Assembly: GCA_035415725.1 (NCBI GenBank)
Contig: DAOOGN010000046.1
Coordinates: 1-31,913 of the forward strand
Reading direction: 5' to 3'
Length of the DNA: 31,913 nucleotides
DNA from: DSWT01 sp035415725
Lineage (GTDB): Bacteria; Chloroflexota; Anaerolineae; B4-G1; SLSP01
A program made the translations under genes and the position numbers. Positions 25,261 through 31,913 of this stretch are shown here, in pieces. How positions within the stretch are numbered: the first letter of the stretch is position 1; each line of letters starts with the position of its first letter. A model generated the notes under the pieces. It made no database searches and was not told where the DNA came from. It was given only the letters and a program-made list of their open reading frames with translations.

Positions 25261-26661
25261 CTAGATATTGTGAATCGCCTTCCCAAAAACGCTGTGTGCC
25301 GCCTCCATGATTGCTTCGTTGAGGGTAGGATGGGCGTGGATAGTGCGGGCGACTTCCTCAGGTGTGAGTTCCGCCGTGTGCGCCAGCACCAGCTCGGCCA
25401 ACAGTTCCGTCGCTTCCGCACCGACGATCACCGCACCGAGAATCTCACCGCTGGCTTCGTCGGCGACGATCTTGACCAGGCCGGCATTGTCACCCAATCC
25501 TAGCGCTTTGCCGTTGGCGAGGAAGGGGAACTTGCCCACGCGCGTTTTCCGTCCCGCCGCTTGCGCTTGCGCCTCGGAGAGACCGAAAGAGGCCACCTGC
25601 GGCGAGGTGTACGTGCCGCGCGGCACCGCGTTGACGTCGAAGGGCCTGGTTTGGCGCCCGGCGATGGTCTCCACTGCCAGTATCCCCTGCGCCGAGGCGA
25701 CGTGCGCCAGCGGGAGCAGCCCGTTCACGTCGCCGATGGCGTAGACGGTAGGGATGTTGGTCCGCATAAACCCATCGACTTTGATCCAGCCGCGCTCGGT
25801 CGCTACGCCGACGGCCTCCAGCCCCAGGTCTTCACTGTTGGGGCGTACACCGATGGCCACCAGCGCCACGTCACCTTCGAGCGTTTGTGCGCCCTGCGGA
25901 CTGCTCACGCGCACGTTGACGCCGTTTGTGGTCGCTTCGACGTTTTCGACGCGGGTGGAGACAAGCGTTTGGATTTTCTGGCGGCGGAACTGGCGCGCTA
26001 ACTCGGCGGCGGCCTCGGCATCTTCGGCGGGCAGGATGTGCTCCAGCATCTCGACCACGGTGACATTCGCGCCGTAGGAACGCCACACCGTCGCCAATTC
26101 CAGCCCGATCGGCCCCGCGCCAATGATGATGGCGGATTTGGGCAACTCGCGGCGCTCCAGGGCGTGGCGGGCCGTGAGCACGCGCTCGCCATCGGCCGTG
26201 ACGCCGGGGATAAGCCGGGCGCGTGAGCCGGTGGCGACGATGATAGCTTGCGCGTTGAGTGTTGACGTGTCGCCCCCCTCCGCCGTGACGACGACGCGGG
26301 TGGGTGAAGCGAGTTTGGCGCTACCCCAGACAACGTCGATGTGATTGCCTTTCATCAGCGTCTCGACGCCTTTCACCAGCCGCGCGGAGACCTGGCGACT
26401 GCGGTCGATGGCCGCGGCGTAATCCAGCGTGACGTTTTCGACGTTGAAGCCGAACTCTTTGCCCGCGCCGAGCAAGCGCACGACCTCGGCGTTGCGCAGC
26501 AGTGCCTTTGTGGGGATACAGCCCCAGTTCAGGCACACTCCGCCCAGATGCTCGCGCTCCACCAGCGCGACCTTCATCCCCAATTGCGCGGCGCGGATAG
26601 CGGCGACATAGCCACCCGGCCCGGCGCCTATCACTACCACATCAAAAGTCGTATCAGGCAT
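25261..26661 (-). CDS. lpd: Dihydrolipoyl dehydrogenase
   Basis: 466 residues from the ATG at 26661, which has GGAGGA at 8 nt; an in-frame TTG at 26679 overlaps that site and is rejected. FAD-binding GAGPGGYVAAIRAAQ, the redox-active disulfide in GGVCLNWGCIPTK, a second GAGPIGLEL nucleotide loop for NAD, and the C-terminal HAHPTLNE catalytic His/Glu pair are all present. It reoxidises dihydrolipoamide with NAD+. No E1/E2 or glycine-cleavage genes are in the window, so its complex is encoded elsewhere. Its ATG overlaps the cmk stop codon (TAATG). Confidence 0.95.
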   Translation of the reverse strand: MPDTTFDVVVIGAGPGGYVAAIRAAQLGMKVALVEREHLGGVCLNWGCIPTKALLRNAEVVRLLGAGKEFGFNVENVTLDYAAAIDRSRQVSARLVKGVETLMKGNHIDVVWGSAKLASPTRVVVTAEGGDTSTLNAQAIIVATGSRARLIPGVTADGERVLTARHALERRELPKSAIIIGAGPIGLELATVWRSYGANVTVVEMLEHILPAEDAEAAAELARQFRRQKIQTLVSTRVENVEATTNGVNVRVSSPQGAQTLEGDVALVAIGVRPNSEDLGLEAVGVATERGWIKVDGFMRTNIPTVYAIGDVNGLLPLAHVASAQGILAVETIAGRQTRPFDVNAVPRGTYTSPQVASFGLSEAQAQAAGRKTRVGKFPFLANGKALGLGDNAGLVKIVADEASGEILGAVIVGAEATELLAELVLAHTAELTPEEVARTIHAHPTLNEAIMEAAHSVFGKAIHNI

Positions 26662-27446
26662 TATCCATTCCTCCCACAAAAATAAACCGCTACTTTCGTA
26701 AAAAATTGGCGTAAACTTTTGGGCGAAGATTCGCGTGATTCGTGGCTGAAATCTTTATCTGTTTTTGGCTCAAGGTCATTGACCAGATTTTCGGCCTGTT
26801 GAAGCATTTCCTCGATGGTGAGGTTGGTGTTATCGAAGATGATGGCGTCAGGCGCGGCCTTGAGCGGCGCGGCCTGGCGCTGGCTGTCGATTCTGTCGCG
26901 CTGTTGCAGGCTCGTCAACACATCATCGTACTCCTGACACTCACCCTGGGTTTGCATCTCCAATTGGCGGCGATGCGCGCGTTCCTCCGTCGAGGCGACC
27001 ACGTAGAGCTTCAGGTCCGCATCGGGGATGACCACCGTGCCGATGTCGCGCCCGACCATGACGACGTGCCCCAGGGCCGCAATCTCGCGCATACGGCGGG
27101 TAAGCGCCTCGCGCACGCCGGGATACGCCGAGACCGGCGACACGGCGGCGTCCACGGCCGGCGTGCGAATGTCCCAGGTGACATCGCGTCCTTCGACGCG
27201 CACGGTGTACTGCCGTCCATCCGCCTCGGTAGGCGGCGCTACGTCAATGTACAGATTTTCGGCCAAGCGCGTGATGGCCGACTCGTCCGCAATGGCAATT
27301 TCCCGCTCCAGCGCCGCCCACGTCACGGCGCGATAGAGCACGCCGGTATCGAGATAGAGGTAGGCGAGATGGCGCGACAGGTGGTAGCCGATAGTACTCT
27401 TCCCGGAAGCCGCCGGGCCGTCAATTGCAATGGTAGAGGGTCTCAT
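26661..27446 (-). CDS. cmk: Cytidylate kinase with repeat-derived C-terminal extension
   Basis: 261 residues, about 30 more than usual. The P-loop GPAASGKST, the LDTGVLYRAVTW acceptor region, MVGRDIGTVV and the NLTIEEM end mark a (d)CMP kinase, which makes CDP from CMP and ATP. The extra residues after about 228 (KTDKDFSHESRES...) are encoded by sequence containing GCGTGATTCGTGG, a filler repeat also present near 13154-13180. The native stop seems to have been lost and the frame runs on into the lpd start. The ATG overlaps the rluB stop by 4 nt. Confidence 0.92.
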   Translation of the reverse strand: MRPSTIAIDGPAASGKSTIGYHLSRHLAYLYLDTGVLYRAVTWAALEREIAIADESAITRLAENLYIDVAPPTEADGRQYTVRVEGRDVTWDIRTPAVDAAVSPVSAYPGVREALTRRMREIAALGHVVMVGRDIGTVVIPDADLKLYVVASTEERAHRRQLEMQTQGECQEYDDVLTSLQQRDRIDSQRQAAPLKAAPDAIIFDNTNLTIEEMLQQAENLVNDLEPKTDKDFSHESRESSPKSLRQFFTKVAVYFCGRNG

Positions 27447-28297
27447 CGGCGCTTTCCTGCGGCGGAGGGGGGTTCACGCTTGGCCGGGGGCCGGCGTCGG
27501 GCGAACGTCGCCGGACGCGGAGACGCCGGACGTCCACGCGGTGGCCGTTTGGATTCGGAGGCCTGGCGGCCAAGTCCGGCCTCTTGGCGCAGGGCGTTGA
27601 CTTCACCCTCGCGCAGGTAGCGCCATCGCCCGCTGGTCAGATCCCCCAGCTTGAGCGCTCCCATTTCCACGCGGATCAGCCGTTGCGCCGGATGGCCGAG
27701 CGCCGCGGTGATGCGTCGTACCAGATGCTTCCGGCCTTCGTGAATGGTCACGCGCAGCCAGGTTTGTTCGCGTTCCTGATGCTCGATGGTCACCTGGCTA
27801 AAGCGTGAGCGCTTGCCGTCGAGCGTGATGCCCCGTCGCCAGCGTTCCAACGTTTCATCGCTCGGTTCCCCGGTCACCAGCACGCGATAGACGCGCGCAT
27901 GGCCGTAGCGGGGATGCGTGAGGCGCTCGGTCAATTCCCCATCGTCGGTGAGAAGAACCAACCCTTCGCTGTCCGCATCCAGGCGGCCCACGGGATAAAG
28001 TCGCTGCGTCAGGGGGATTAAGTCCATGATCGTCTTGCGCCCGGCGGGATCGTCGGTGGTGGTGATGTAGCCGCGCGGCTTGTAAATCATGACATAGGTG
28101 TGCGCCTGGGGACGGCGGATAGGCACATCGTCCAGGGTAATACGCTGTGTTGTCGGATCGGCCTTGTCGCCCACATGCGCGATGCGCCCATCGACGGTCA
28201 CACGGCCGGCTTCGATCATCTCTTCACAGGCCCGCCGCGAGCCATAGCCGGCGTTGGCGAGAATCTTCTGTAAGCGTTCGGCGTTTTCATTTTCCAT
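27443..28297 (-). CDS. rluB: Pseudouridine synthase, RluB/RsuA family
   Basis: 284 residues. It has an N-terminal S4 RNA-binding domain (LQKILANAGYGSRRACEEMI), then the RsuA/RluB catalytic motif GRLDADSEGLVLLTDDG with its catalytic aspartate, and the RKHLVRRI segment. It isomerises a uridine in rRNA, 23S if RluB. The C-terminal ~45 residues are Arg/Pro/Ser-rich and unstructured, as in several family members. It starts a leftward set with cmk and lpd, each overlapping the next. TATAAT lies 8 nt before the ATG and no ribosome site is present. Confidence 0.92.
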   Translation of the reverse strand: MENENAERLQKILANAGYGSRRACEEMIEAGRVTVDGRIAHVGDKADPTTQRITLDDVPIRRPQAHTYVMIYKPRGYITTTDDPAGRKTIMDLIPLTQRLYPVGRLDADSEGLVLLTDDGELTERLTHPRYGHARVYRVLVTGEPSDETLERWRRGITLDGKRSRFSQVTIEHQEREQTWLRVTIHEGRKHLVRRITAALGHPAQRLIRVEMGALKLGDLTSGRWRYLREGEVNALRQEAGLGRQASESKRPPRGRPASPRPATFARRRPPAKREPPSAAGKRR

Positions 28298-28305
28298 AGC
28301 GGATT

Positions 28306-28311
28306 ATTATA
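28306..28311 (-). promoter_or_regulatory. -10 box (TATAAT) of a leaderless promoter for rluB-cmk-lpd
   Basis: Reverse strand reads GAGTATAATAATCCGCTATG. The TATAAT ends 8 nt before the rluB ATG and no Shine-Dalgarno lies between, matching the two other leaderless candidates in the window. Confidence 0.55.
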
Positions 28312-28364
28312 CTCGGAACGGGCGAATGGGCGAATGAGGCCGCCGGTGTGTGTTCTGAAATCCC

Positions 28365-28443
28365 AAAATGCCTATTTACCTGAACGGTGTTATACTAAGG
28401 ATGTGGCACGCCGAGATCGCTCGTAAGTTCGGCGAGATTGTAA
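28365..28443 (+). pseudogene. wzt fragment 1
   Basis: Encodes YLNGVILRMWHAEIARKFGE followed by IV, which matches residues of the intact Wzt at 30503-31783 (YLNGAILGMKRTEIDRKFDE). Nothing of the ATPase before or after is retained. The reading frame continues to 28577 but the rest resembles nothing. The gap 28298-28364 holds GCGAATGG-type repeat words. Confidence 0.75.
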
Positions 28444-28650
28444 AACGGCGGCCCGGAGAAATACGGGATTCGACGTACCGTGGTCTGAGACGGGCTTTGG
28501 GCGCCAGAGGGGTGGAGGTACTCACTGTGTTGGAGGCCGGGATGATCGAGCGAGAGGGCCAGGAGCACCTTGAGTAGGCGACGGAACCAGGGAATGTCCC
28601 AGGCGGAAAATCCGTGGAATCCATGTCATCCGTGGCAAGAACTCAAGGGG

Positions 28651-28698
28651 GCGGAGATCGACCGCAAGTTCGACGGGATCGTGGCCTTCGCGGGTGGG
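28651..28698 (+). pseudogene. wzt fragment 2
   Basis: Encodes AEIDRKFDGIVAFAGG, again the segment of Wzt that reads TEIDRKFDEIVDFSGI in the intact gene. It duplicates part of fragment 1, so the two derive from different copies. Just before it is a filler repeat with two CCGTGG words (28612-28635). Confidence 0.7.
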
Positions 28699-28724
28699 GT
28701 GTCTTTGAAACCGGAGGTTCTACG

Positions 28725-28907
28725 GTGAGGAGAAGTCAACTTATCAAGCACTTGAGTCAACACGGCGCCTTTCTGTTGCGAGAGGACCGGCGACACAGCA
28801 TCTACCAGTGAGGCAATCTCAAGACTCAGGTACCACGCCATAATGAAATCGTCGACGAGTTGGCCCGTAAGATTTGTAAAGACCTGGATATTCCTTTTGT
28901 GAGGTGA
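28725..28907 (+). pseudogene. hicA: HicA-type mRNA interferase gene interrupted by TGA
   Basis: From a GTG with GGAGG 7 nt upstream, the frame gives RRSQLIKHLSQHGAFLLRED then RRHSIYQ, meets TGA at codon 29 (28809-28811), and continues with TQVPRHNEIVDELARKICKDLDI. This is an otherwise complete HicA (double-stranded-RNA-binding-like fold) with the catalytic-type histidine in RHSIY (His24) and the VPRH segment. HicA toxins cleave mRNA and are neutralised by HicB. With the stop, the product would be a 28-residue stub, so the toxin is probably dead unless read through. It overlaps the hicB start region. Confidence 0.75.
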
Positions 28908-28909
28908 GT

Positions 28910-29131
28910 ATGAAATACCGAGCGATCATCAAACAAAGTGGTGACTGGTGGATTGGTTGGTTAGTGGATCTACCCGGTGTAAACGCCCAGGAAAGGACTC
29001 GCGAAAAACTGATCGAGTCGTTGCGGATTGGCGTCGAGGATATGTTAGCGACGCCGGTTGCGTTTGAACCGGAGAGTACGATGATCGCCGTGGATGTGCC
29101 TGCTCCGTCCTGGAGTACACAAACGGCCTGA
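28910..29131 (+). CDS. hicB: HicB-type antitoxin
   Basis: 73 residues. KYRAIIKQSGDWWIGWLVDLPGV and the following REKLIESLRIGVEDML match the partial RNase-H-like fold of HicB (family pattern: W.a...D.pG....G.t..EA..nl.ea). There is no C-terminal DNA-binding domain, as in short HicB proteins. The ATG at 28910 follows the hicA stop directly, with GAGG 5 nt upstream. It would bind and inhibit HicA; since the toxin is interrupted the antitoxin may be an orphan. Confidence 0.8.
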   Translation: MKYRAIIKQSGDWWIGWLVDLPGVNAQERTREKLIESLRIGVEDMLATPVAFEPESTMIAVDVPAPSWSTQTA

Positions 29132-29204
29132 CGATAGCTGTGGTCTGTGGAAAATTTTAGGAAAAGGACCTGAGCTATTCGCACATTTGAGGCAAAAAAA
29201 CTCT

Positions 29205-29740
29205 ATGCCTGACCTCGCCATTCGCGTCGAAAACCTGAGTAAGCTGTGCCCCTCGACTTCGTCCGGGGCAGGCCCCATCGGCCGCGCCCGCCAGAGACAC
29301 GACACGCTGCGCGACGCGATTGCCGATTTCAGATTGCAGATTGCGGATTTTGGCAGACGCTCTCGTCAATCGTCAAGCGACAATCCACAATCCGACACCC
29401 TGTGGGCCTTGCGCGATGTCTCCTTCGAAGCCTGTCCTGAGGTTCGCCGAAGGATGCAGCGCGGCGAAGTGGTGGGCGTCATCGGCCGTCCCACGCTGCG
29501 CTCTGGGATTCCCTGCGGTCACAACGGCGCGGGAAAGTCCACGCTCCTCAAAATCCTCTCGCGCATCACCGAACCGACGACCGGGCCTGTCCTGAGCTTG
29601 CCGAAGGATGGGCAGCCTGCTGGAAACTTGCCCTGAGCCAGGTCGAAGAGATGGGTGCCGGTTTCCACCCCGAGCTGACCAGACGGGACGCAAAGCGCAT
29701 CTACCTCAACGGCGCGACGCTTCGCGTGGAAATGAAGCGG
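29205..29740 (+). pseudogene. wzt paralogue disrupted by several short repeat insertions
   Basis: Colinear with the first ~145 codons of the intact wzt at 30503, beginning MPDLAIRVENLSKL. Compared with that copy it carries extra DNA at several points. About 24 bp lies near 29245 (GCCCCTCGACTTCGTCCGGG) and 21 bp near 29325 (a local duplication of AGATTGC). Another 24 bp lies near 29430 (CCTGTCCTGAGGTTCGCCGA). A 33 bp insert near 29490 splits the Walker A loop but still leaves GHNGAGKS. CCTGTCCTGAGCTTGCCGAA replaces sequence near 29585, and a related palindrome lies near 29630. The first four keep the frame; the later ones break it (stop near 29636). Homology returns as MGAGFHPELT and YLNGATL, ending at about 29740. 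Not a working ATPase. Confidence 0.85.
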
Positions 29741-29758
29741 TTGATTCAACCAAAGTGT

Positions 29759-29778
29759 GGTATCATGAAGATGATACC
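29759..29778 (+). promoter_or_regulatory. Perfect inverted repeat before the HEPN/MNT genes, possible operator
   Basis: GGTATCAT-GAAG-ATGATACC is an 8 bp perfect inverted repeat with a 4 nt centre, 8 nt before the HEPN start codon. The position suits an autoregulatory operator of a toxin-antitoxin pair, but it could also form a hairpin in the mRNA leader. No strong promoter is visible around it. Confidence 0.5.
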
Positions 29779-29786
29779 GGCATCGA

Positions 29787-30206
29787 ATGGATGAAGTGAC
29801 GATGAAGGAAGAAACCTTTGACGCTGAACAAATCATAAGCTATTGGTTAACCGAAGCGCAAGAATCGCTTCAGGTAGCTGAGCACCTTGTTGAAAAGAGG
29901 GACTATTCTTATGCCCTGTTTTTTGGACACCTGGCTGTTGAAAAAATCCTGAAAGCGATTCATGCTGCCAAACGCCAAGAGCACGCGCCGCCCATTCACA
30001 ATCTGCTACGTCTGGCTAAGATTGCTGGCTTGGAACCCAATGAAATGCAGGCTGAAGCATTGCTCACGATCACAGCCTTTAACATCGAGGCCCGATATCC
30101 CGACCTCAAACGCGCTTTTCGCCAACAGTGCACGCCGGAATACACACAACGCCAACTTGCCAGCATCAAGGAGATATTCGTATGGTTACGATCCCTTCTG
30201 CCGTAG
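29787..30206 (+). CDS. HEPN-domain protein of a HEPN/MNT toxin-antitoxin pair
   Basis: 139 residues, all alpha-helical. WLTEAQESLQVAEHLVEKRD and YALFFGHLAVEKILKAI followed by PPIHNLLRLA are classic HEPN-domain text. The conserved R-x-H type ribonuclease motif is not clean: KRQEHAPPIH has an Arg seven residues before the last His. Its last 25 nt overlap the nucleotidyltransferase gene. HEPN partners in such pairs are usually RNases or targets of nucleotidyl transfer by the MNT protein. An in-frame ATG at 29802 could be the true start; neither has a good ribosome site. Confidence 0.85.
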   Translation: MDEVTMKEETFDAEQIISYWLTEAQESLQVAEHLVEKRDYSYALFFGHLAVEKILKAIHAAKRQEHAPPIHNLLRLAKIAGLEPNEMQAEALLTITAFNIEARYPDLKRAFRQQCTPEYTQRQLASIKEIFVWLRSLLP

Positions 30207-30496
30207 AACAGAGCGTGGCGCGCTTTATCGCGGCTGCACAACAGCAACAGCGCATTGTGACAGCCTATTTGTATGGTTCTCAAGTTAAGGGCACAGCTAC
30301 ACAGTGGAGCGACATCGACGTGGCGTTGGTATCACCGGATTTTGCCGCCAATTTGTTCCAGGCACGTGTGGCGCTGTTGCGTCTGGCGGCGCAGATTGAT
30401 GATCGCATTGAGCCCCATCCCTTCACCCCGGATGACTTCACCATCAACCACCCTTTGGTGAGTGAGATCCGCCAAACCGGCGTGCGCCTGGTGTAA
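30182..30496 (+). CDS. MNT-type nucleotidyltransferase, partner of the HEPN protein
   Basis: 104 residues. YLYGSQVKGTATQWSDIDVA contains the minimal nucleotidyltransferase motif GS-x(n)-D-x-D, with Asp residues for two metal ions. In HEPN/MNT pairs this protein acts as antitoxin, by binding or by adding nucleotides to the HEPN toxin. AAGGAG lies 8 nt before the ATG, inside the 3' end of the HEPN gene, indicating coupled translation. It ends 6 nt before the intact wzt. Confidence 0.88.
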   Translation: MVTIPSAVEQSVARFIAAAQQQQRIVTAYLYGSQVKGTATQWSDIDVALVSPDFAANLFQARVALLRLAAQIDDRIEPHPFTPDDFTINHPLVSEIRQTGVRLV

Positions 30497-30502
30497 GCAT
30501 TT

Positions 30503-31783
30503 ATGTCTGACATCGCCATCCGCGTCGAAAACCTGAGTAAGCTGTACCACATCGGCCGCGCCCGCCAGCGCCACGATACCCTGCGGGAGGCGATTGCGGA
30601 TTTTGGCAGACGCCCTCGCCAATCGTCAATCGATAATCCACAATCCGACATCCTCTGGGCCTTGCGCGATGTCTCCTTCGAGGTGCAGCGCGGCGAAGTC
30701 GTGGGCGTGATCGGGCGCAACGGCGCCGGCAAATCCACGCTGCTCAAGATCCTTTCCCGCATCACGGAGCCGACCTCCGGCCGCGCCGAAATTCACGGGC
30801 GGGTGGGCAGCCTGTTGGAAGTGGGCACCGGCTTCCATCCCGAACTCACCGGGCGGGAGAACATCTACCTCAACGGCGCGATCCTGGGGATGAAGCGCAC
30901 GGAGATTGATCGCAAGTTCGATGAGATCGTGGATTTCTCGGGCATTGAACGCTTTTTGGATACGCCCGTGAAGCGTTATTCCAGCGGGATGTACGTGCGG
31001 CTGGCCTTCGCGGTGGCGGCGCACCTCGAGCCGGAAATCTTGCTGGTGGATGAGGTACTTGCGGTGGGAGATGCGGCGTTCCAGAAGAAGTGCCTGGGGA
31101 AGATGGGGGATATCGCAGGAGAAGGGCGGACGGTGTTGTTTGTGAGCCATAATCTTACCGCATTAGCGAATCTATGTAGTCGCAGTATCTACCTAATGAA
31201 TGGGATTATTCATTGTACTGATGATTCGTTGATATGTATTCAACGTTACATGAAAGATTCCCAACCCTATTCAGAAACACAATCACTTAAGCAGCAAATC
31301 GATGAATTGCCGCCAGATTCTGTTTGTGAAATTACCAGTTTAGATTTCATTCAGAGAGATCAACCTACTAGGAATGTGGTCTCAAACGTCAGTATCTGTG
31401 TAACCATATCATATAGAATCAAACAATCCGTTTATGGCCTTCGAGTCGGATTTGACATCATACATGACGATGGCACAGTTGTGTTTCGTACCTTCCACGA
31501 TGATCTTATGCTGACCACGACTGAAACTTTACCTGGGCTTTATAAGTCCACGGCAGTTATCCCCTCTAATCTACTTGCGCCCGGCTTTTATACATTATCG
31601 CTTGCTGTGGGTATACACAATATCCGCTGGATAATCTCTGATAAGGTTATATACAAGTTTGAGGTAAGCAACATCGAAGGTATTAATGCTCATTATGCAG
31701 ACAAGCGTCCCGGAGTAGTTATGCCTTACATCCAGTGGGAAACCACAAAAGAAAAGTCTGTGGAAGAAGATATGAGATCTTAA
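30503..31783 (+). CDS. wzt: Wzt-type ABC transporter ATPase with C-terminal carbohydrate-recognition domain
   Basis: 426 residues. Walker A GRNGAGKST at 71-79, signature region YSSGMYVRLAFA, Walker B EILLVDEVLAVGD. The segment YLNGAILGMKR is typical of polysaccharide/teichoic-acid exporters. Residues from about 240 on form a separate beta-rich domain like the Wzt C-terminal domain that recognises the end of the glycan chain. The protein energises export of an undecaprenyl-linked polysaccharide with a Wzm permease, which is not in the window. A linker at residues 25-52 looks derived from filler repeats. From about 31145 (residue ~215) base composition falls sharply to AT-rich, indicating a junction in the gene. 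Older copies of the same gene lie at 28365, 28651 and 29205. Confidence 0.92.
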   Translation: MSDIAIRVENLSKLYHIGRARQRHDTLREAIADFGRRPRQSSIDNPQSDILWALRDVSFEVQRGEVVGVIGRNGAGKSTLLKILSRITEPTSGRAEIHGRVGSLLEVGTGFHPELTGRENIYLNGAILGMKRTEIDRKFDEIVDFSGIERFLDTPVKRYSSGMYVRLAFAVAAHLEPEILLVDEVLAVGDAAFQKKCLGKMGDIAGEGRTVLFVSHNLTALANLCSRSIYLMNGIIHCTDDSLICIQRYMKDSQPYSETQSLKQQIDELPPDSVCEITSLDFIQRDQPTRNVVSNVSICVTISYRIKQSVYGLRVGFDIIHDDGTVVFRTFHDDLMLTTTETLPGLYKSTAVIPSNLLAPGFYTLSLAVGIHNIRWIISDKVIYKFEVSNIEGINAHYADKRPGVVMPYIQWETTKEKSVEEDMRS

Positions 31784-31801
31784 AATTGAGAGATATCTAA
31801 C

Positions 31802-31861
31802 GTGAGAATACGTACAATCGTTCAGTATTATCCAGTCAAGTTATGGCATTGGATTGGCTGA
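31802..31861 (+). pseudogene. Truncated start of a possible next gene
   Basis: A GTG-initiated frame of 19 residues (RIRTIVQYYPVKLWHWIG) stops at TGA. The opening resembles the first strand of a glycosyltransferase (…IVQYYP…), which would suit the polysaccharide context. After the stop the sequence CCCCCATGTGTTAG to AAGTAAGG looks unrelated and might be the edge of an insertion. Very uncertain because the window ends here. Confidence 0.25.
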
Positions 31862-31913
31862 GCTTACCCCCATGTGTTAGACCACAAATAGGTTAGAATA
31901 AGTTGAAGTAAGG

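Noticed and set aside
28368..28577. A 69-residue gene after rluB
   Set aside because: Only the first ~25 residues have recognisable origin, a piece of wzt; the remainder is unrelated and no ribosome site is present.
8180..28811. TGA read as a sense codon in this genome, suggested by the in-frame TGA in both hicA and the transposase relic
   Set aside because: TGA is the natural stop of other genes here, for example HEAT2 (7737-7739). Both interrupted genes are accessory and decaying.
1..31913. CRISPR array, tRNA or rRNA genes
   Set aside because: No regularly spaced identical direct repeats and no recognisable tRNA or rRNA signature was seen by reading; the short repeats present are dispersed palindromes or MITEs. 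A tRNAscan/Rfam search would settle this.

Overview
The window looks like a chromosomal segment of a GC-rich anaerobic or facultative bacterium, most plausibly a member of the Chloroflexota. That assignment is an inference from gene content: a ferredoxin-dependent 2-oxoacid oxidoreductase, a sodium-pumping acyl-CoA decarboxylase, large HEAT-repeat proteins, and a genome littered with short palindromic repeats. No rRNA, tRNA or CRISPR array was recognised.

Region 1 (1-7739) is the most unusual part. A fused double radical-SAM/SPASM protein is followed by two long HEAT-repeat proteins. Both HEAT proteins end in a low-complexity tail studded with His-Xaa-Asp triplets (four in the first, six in the second). 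The tails share a Cys-x2-His-x-Asp element and a near-identical C-terminal anchor, H-x-D-[AS]-G-I-G-x-x-F. This has the layout of a peptide-modification system in which the HEAT protein is carrier or leader and the tail is the core, analogous to the His-Xaa-Ser and three-residue-cyclophane systems but with HxD units. The enzyme and first HEAT gene are bracketed by inverted copies of a ~155 bp non-coding sequence.

Region 2 (7740-12430) holds a transposase relic, a large GT39-like membrane glycosyltransferase with C-terminal beta domains, and an MFS exporter whose last codons come from an inserted MITE. The same MITE occurs in opposite orientation just upstream of the second HEAT gene.

Region 3 (12432-28297) is a run of minus-strand metabolic genes. 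In transcription order they are rluB-like, cmk, lpd, pyrK, a pyrD-like gene lacking the usual catalytic loop, menG/ubiE, a Na+-translocating methylmalonyl-CoA decarboxylase set (alpha, small membrane subunit, biotin carrier, GNAT, beta), panB, an unrecognised conserved gene, and a four-subunit 2-oxoacid:ferredoxin oxidoreductase. The last set, panB and the decarboxylase fit branched-chain 2-oxoacid / acyl-CoA metabolism coupled to ferredoxin reduction and a sodium gradient.

Region 4 (28298-31913) is a gene graveyard at the edge of a probable polysaccharide cluster. Two small fragments and one repeat-riddled pseudogene of wzt (an O-antigen ABC exporter ATPase) precede an intact copy. A hicAB module (toxin gene interrupted by TGA) and a HEPN/MNT module lie between them. 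The intact Wzt switches abruptly to AT-rich DNA for its C-terminal domain, suggesting a junction with transferred DNA.

Three genes (the radical-SAM gene, the glycosyltransferase and rluB) have a perfect TATAAT only 6-8 nt before the start codon and no Shine-Dalgarno, pointing to leaderless transcripts.
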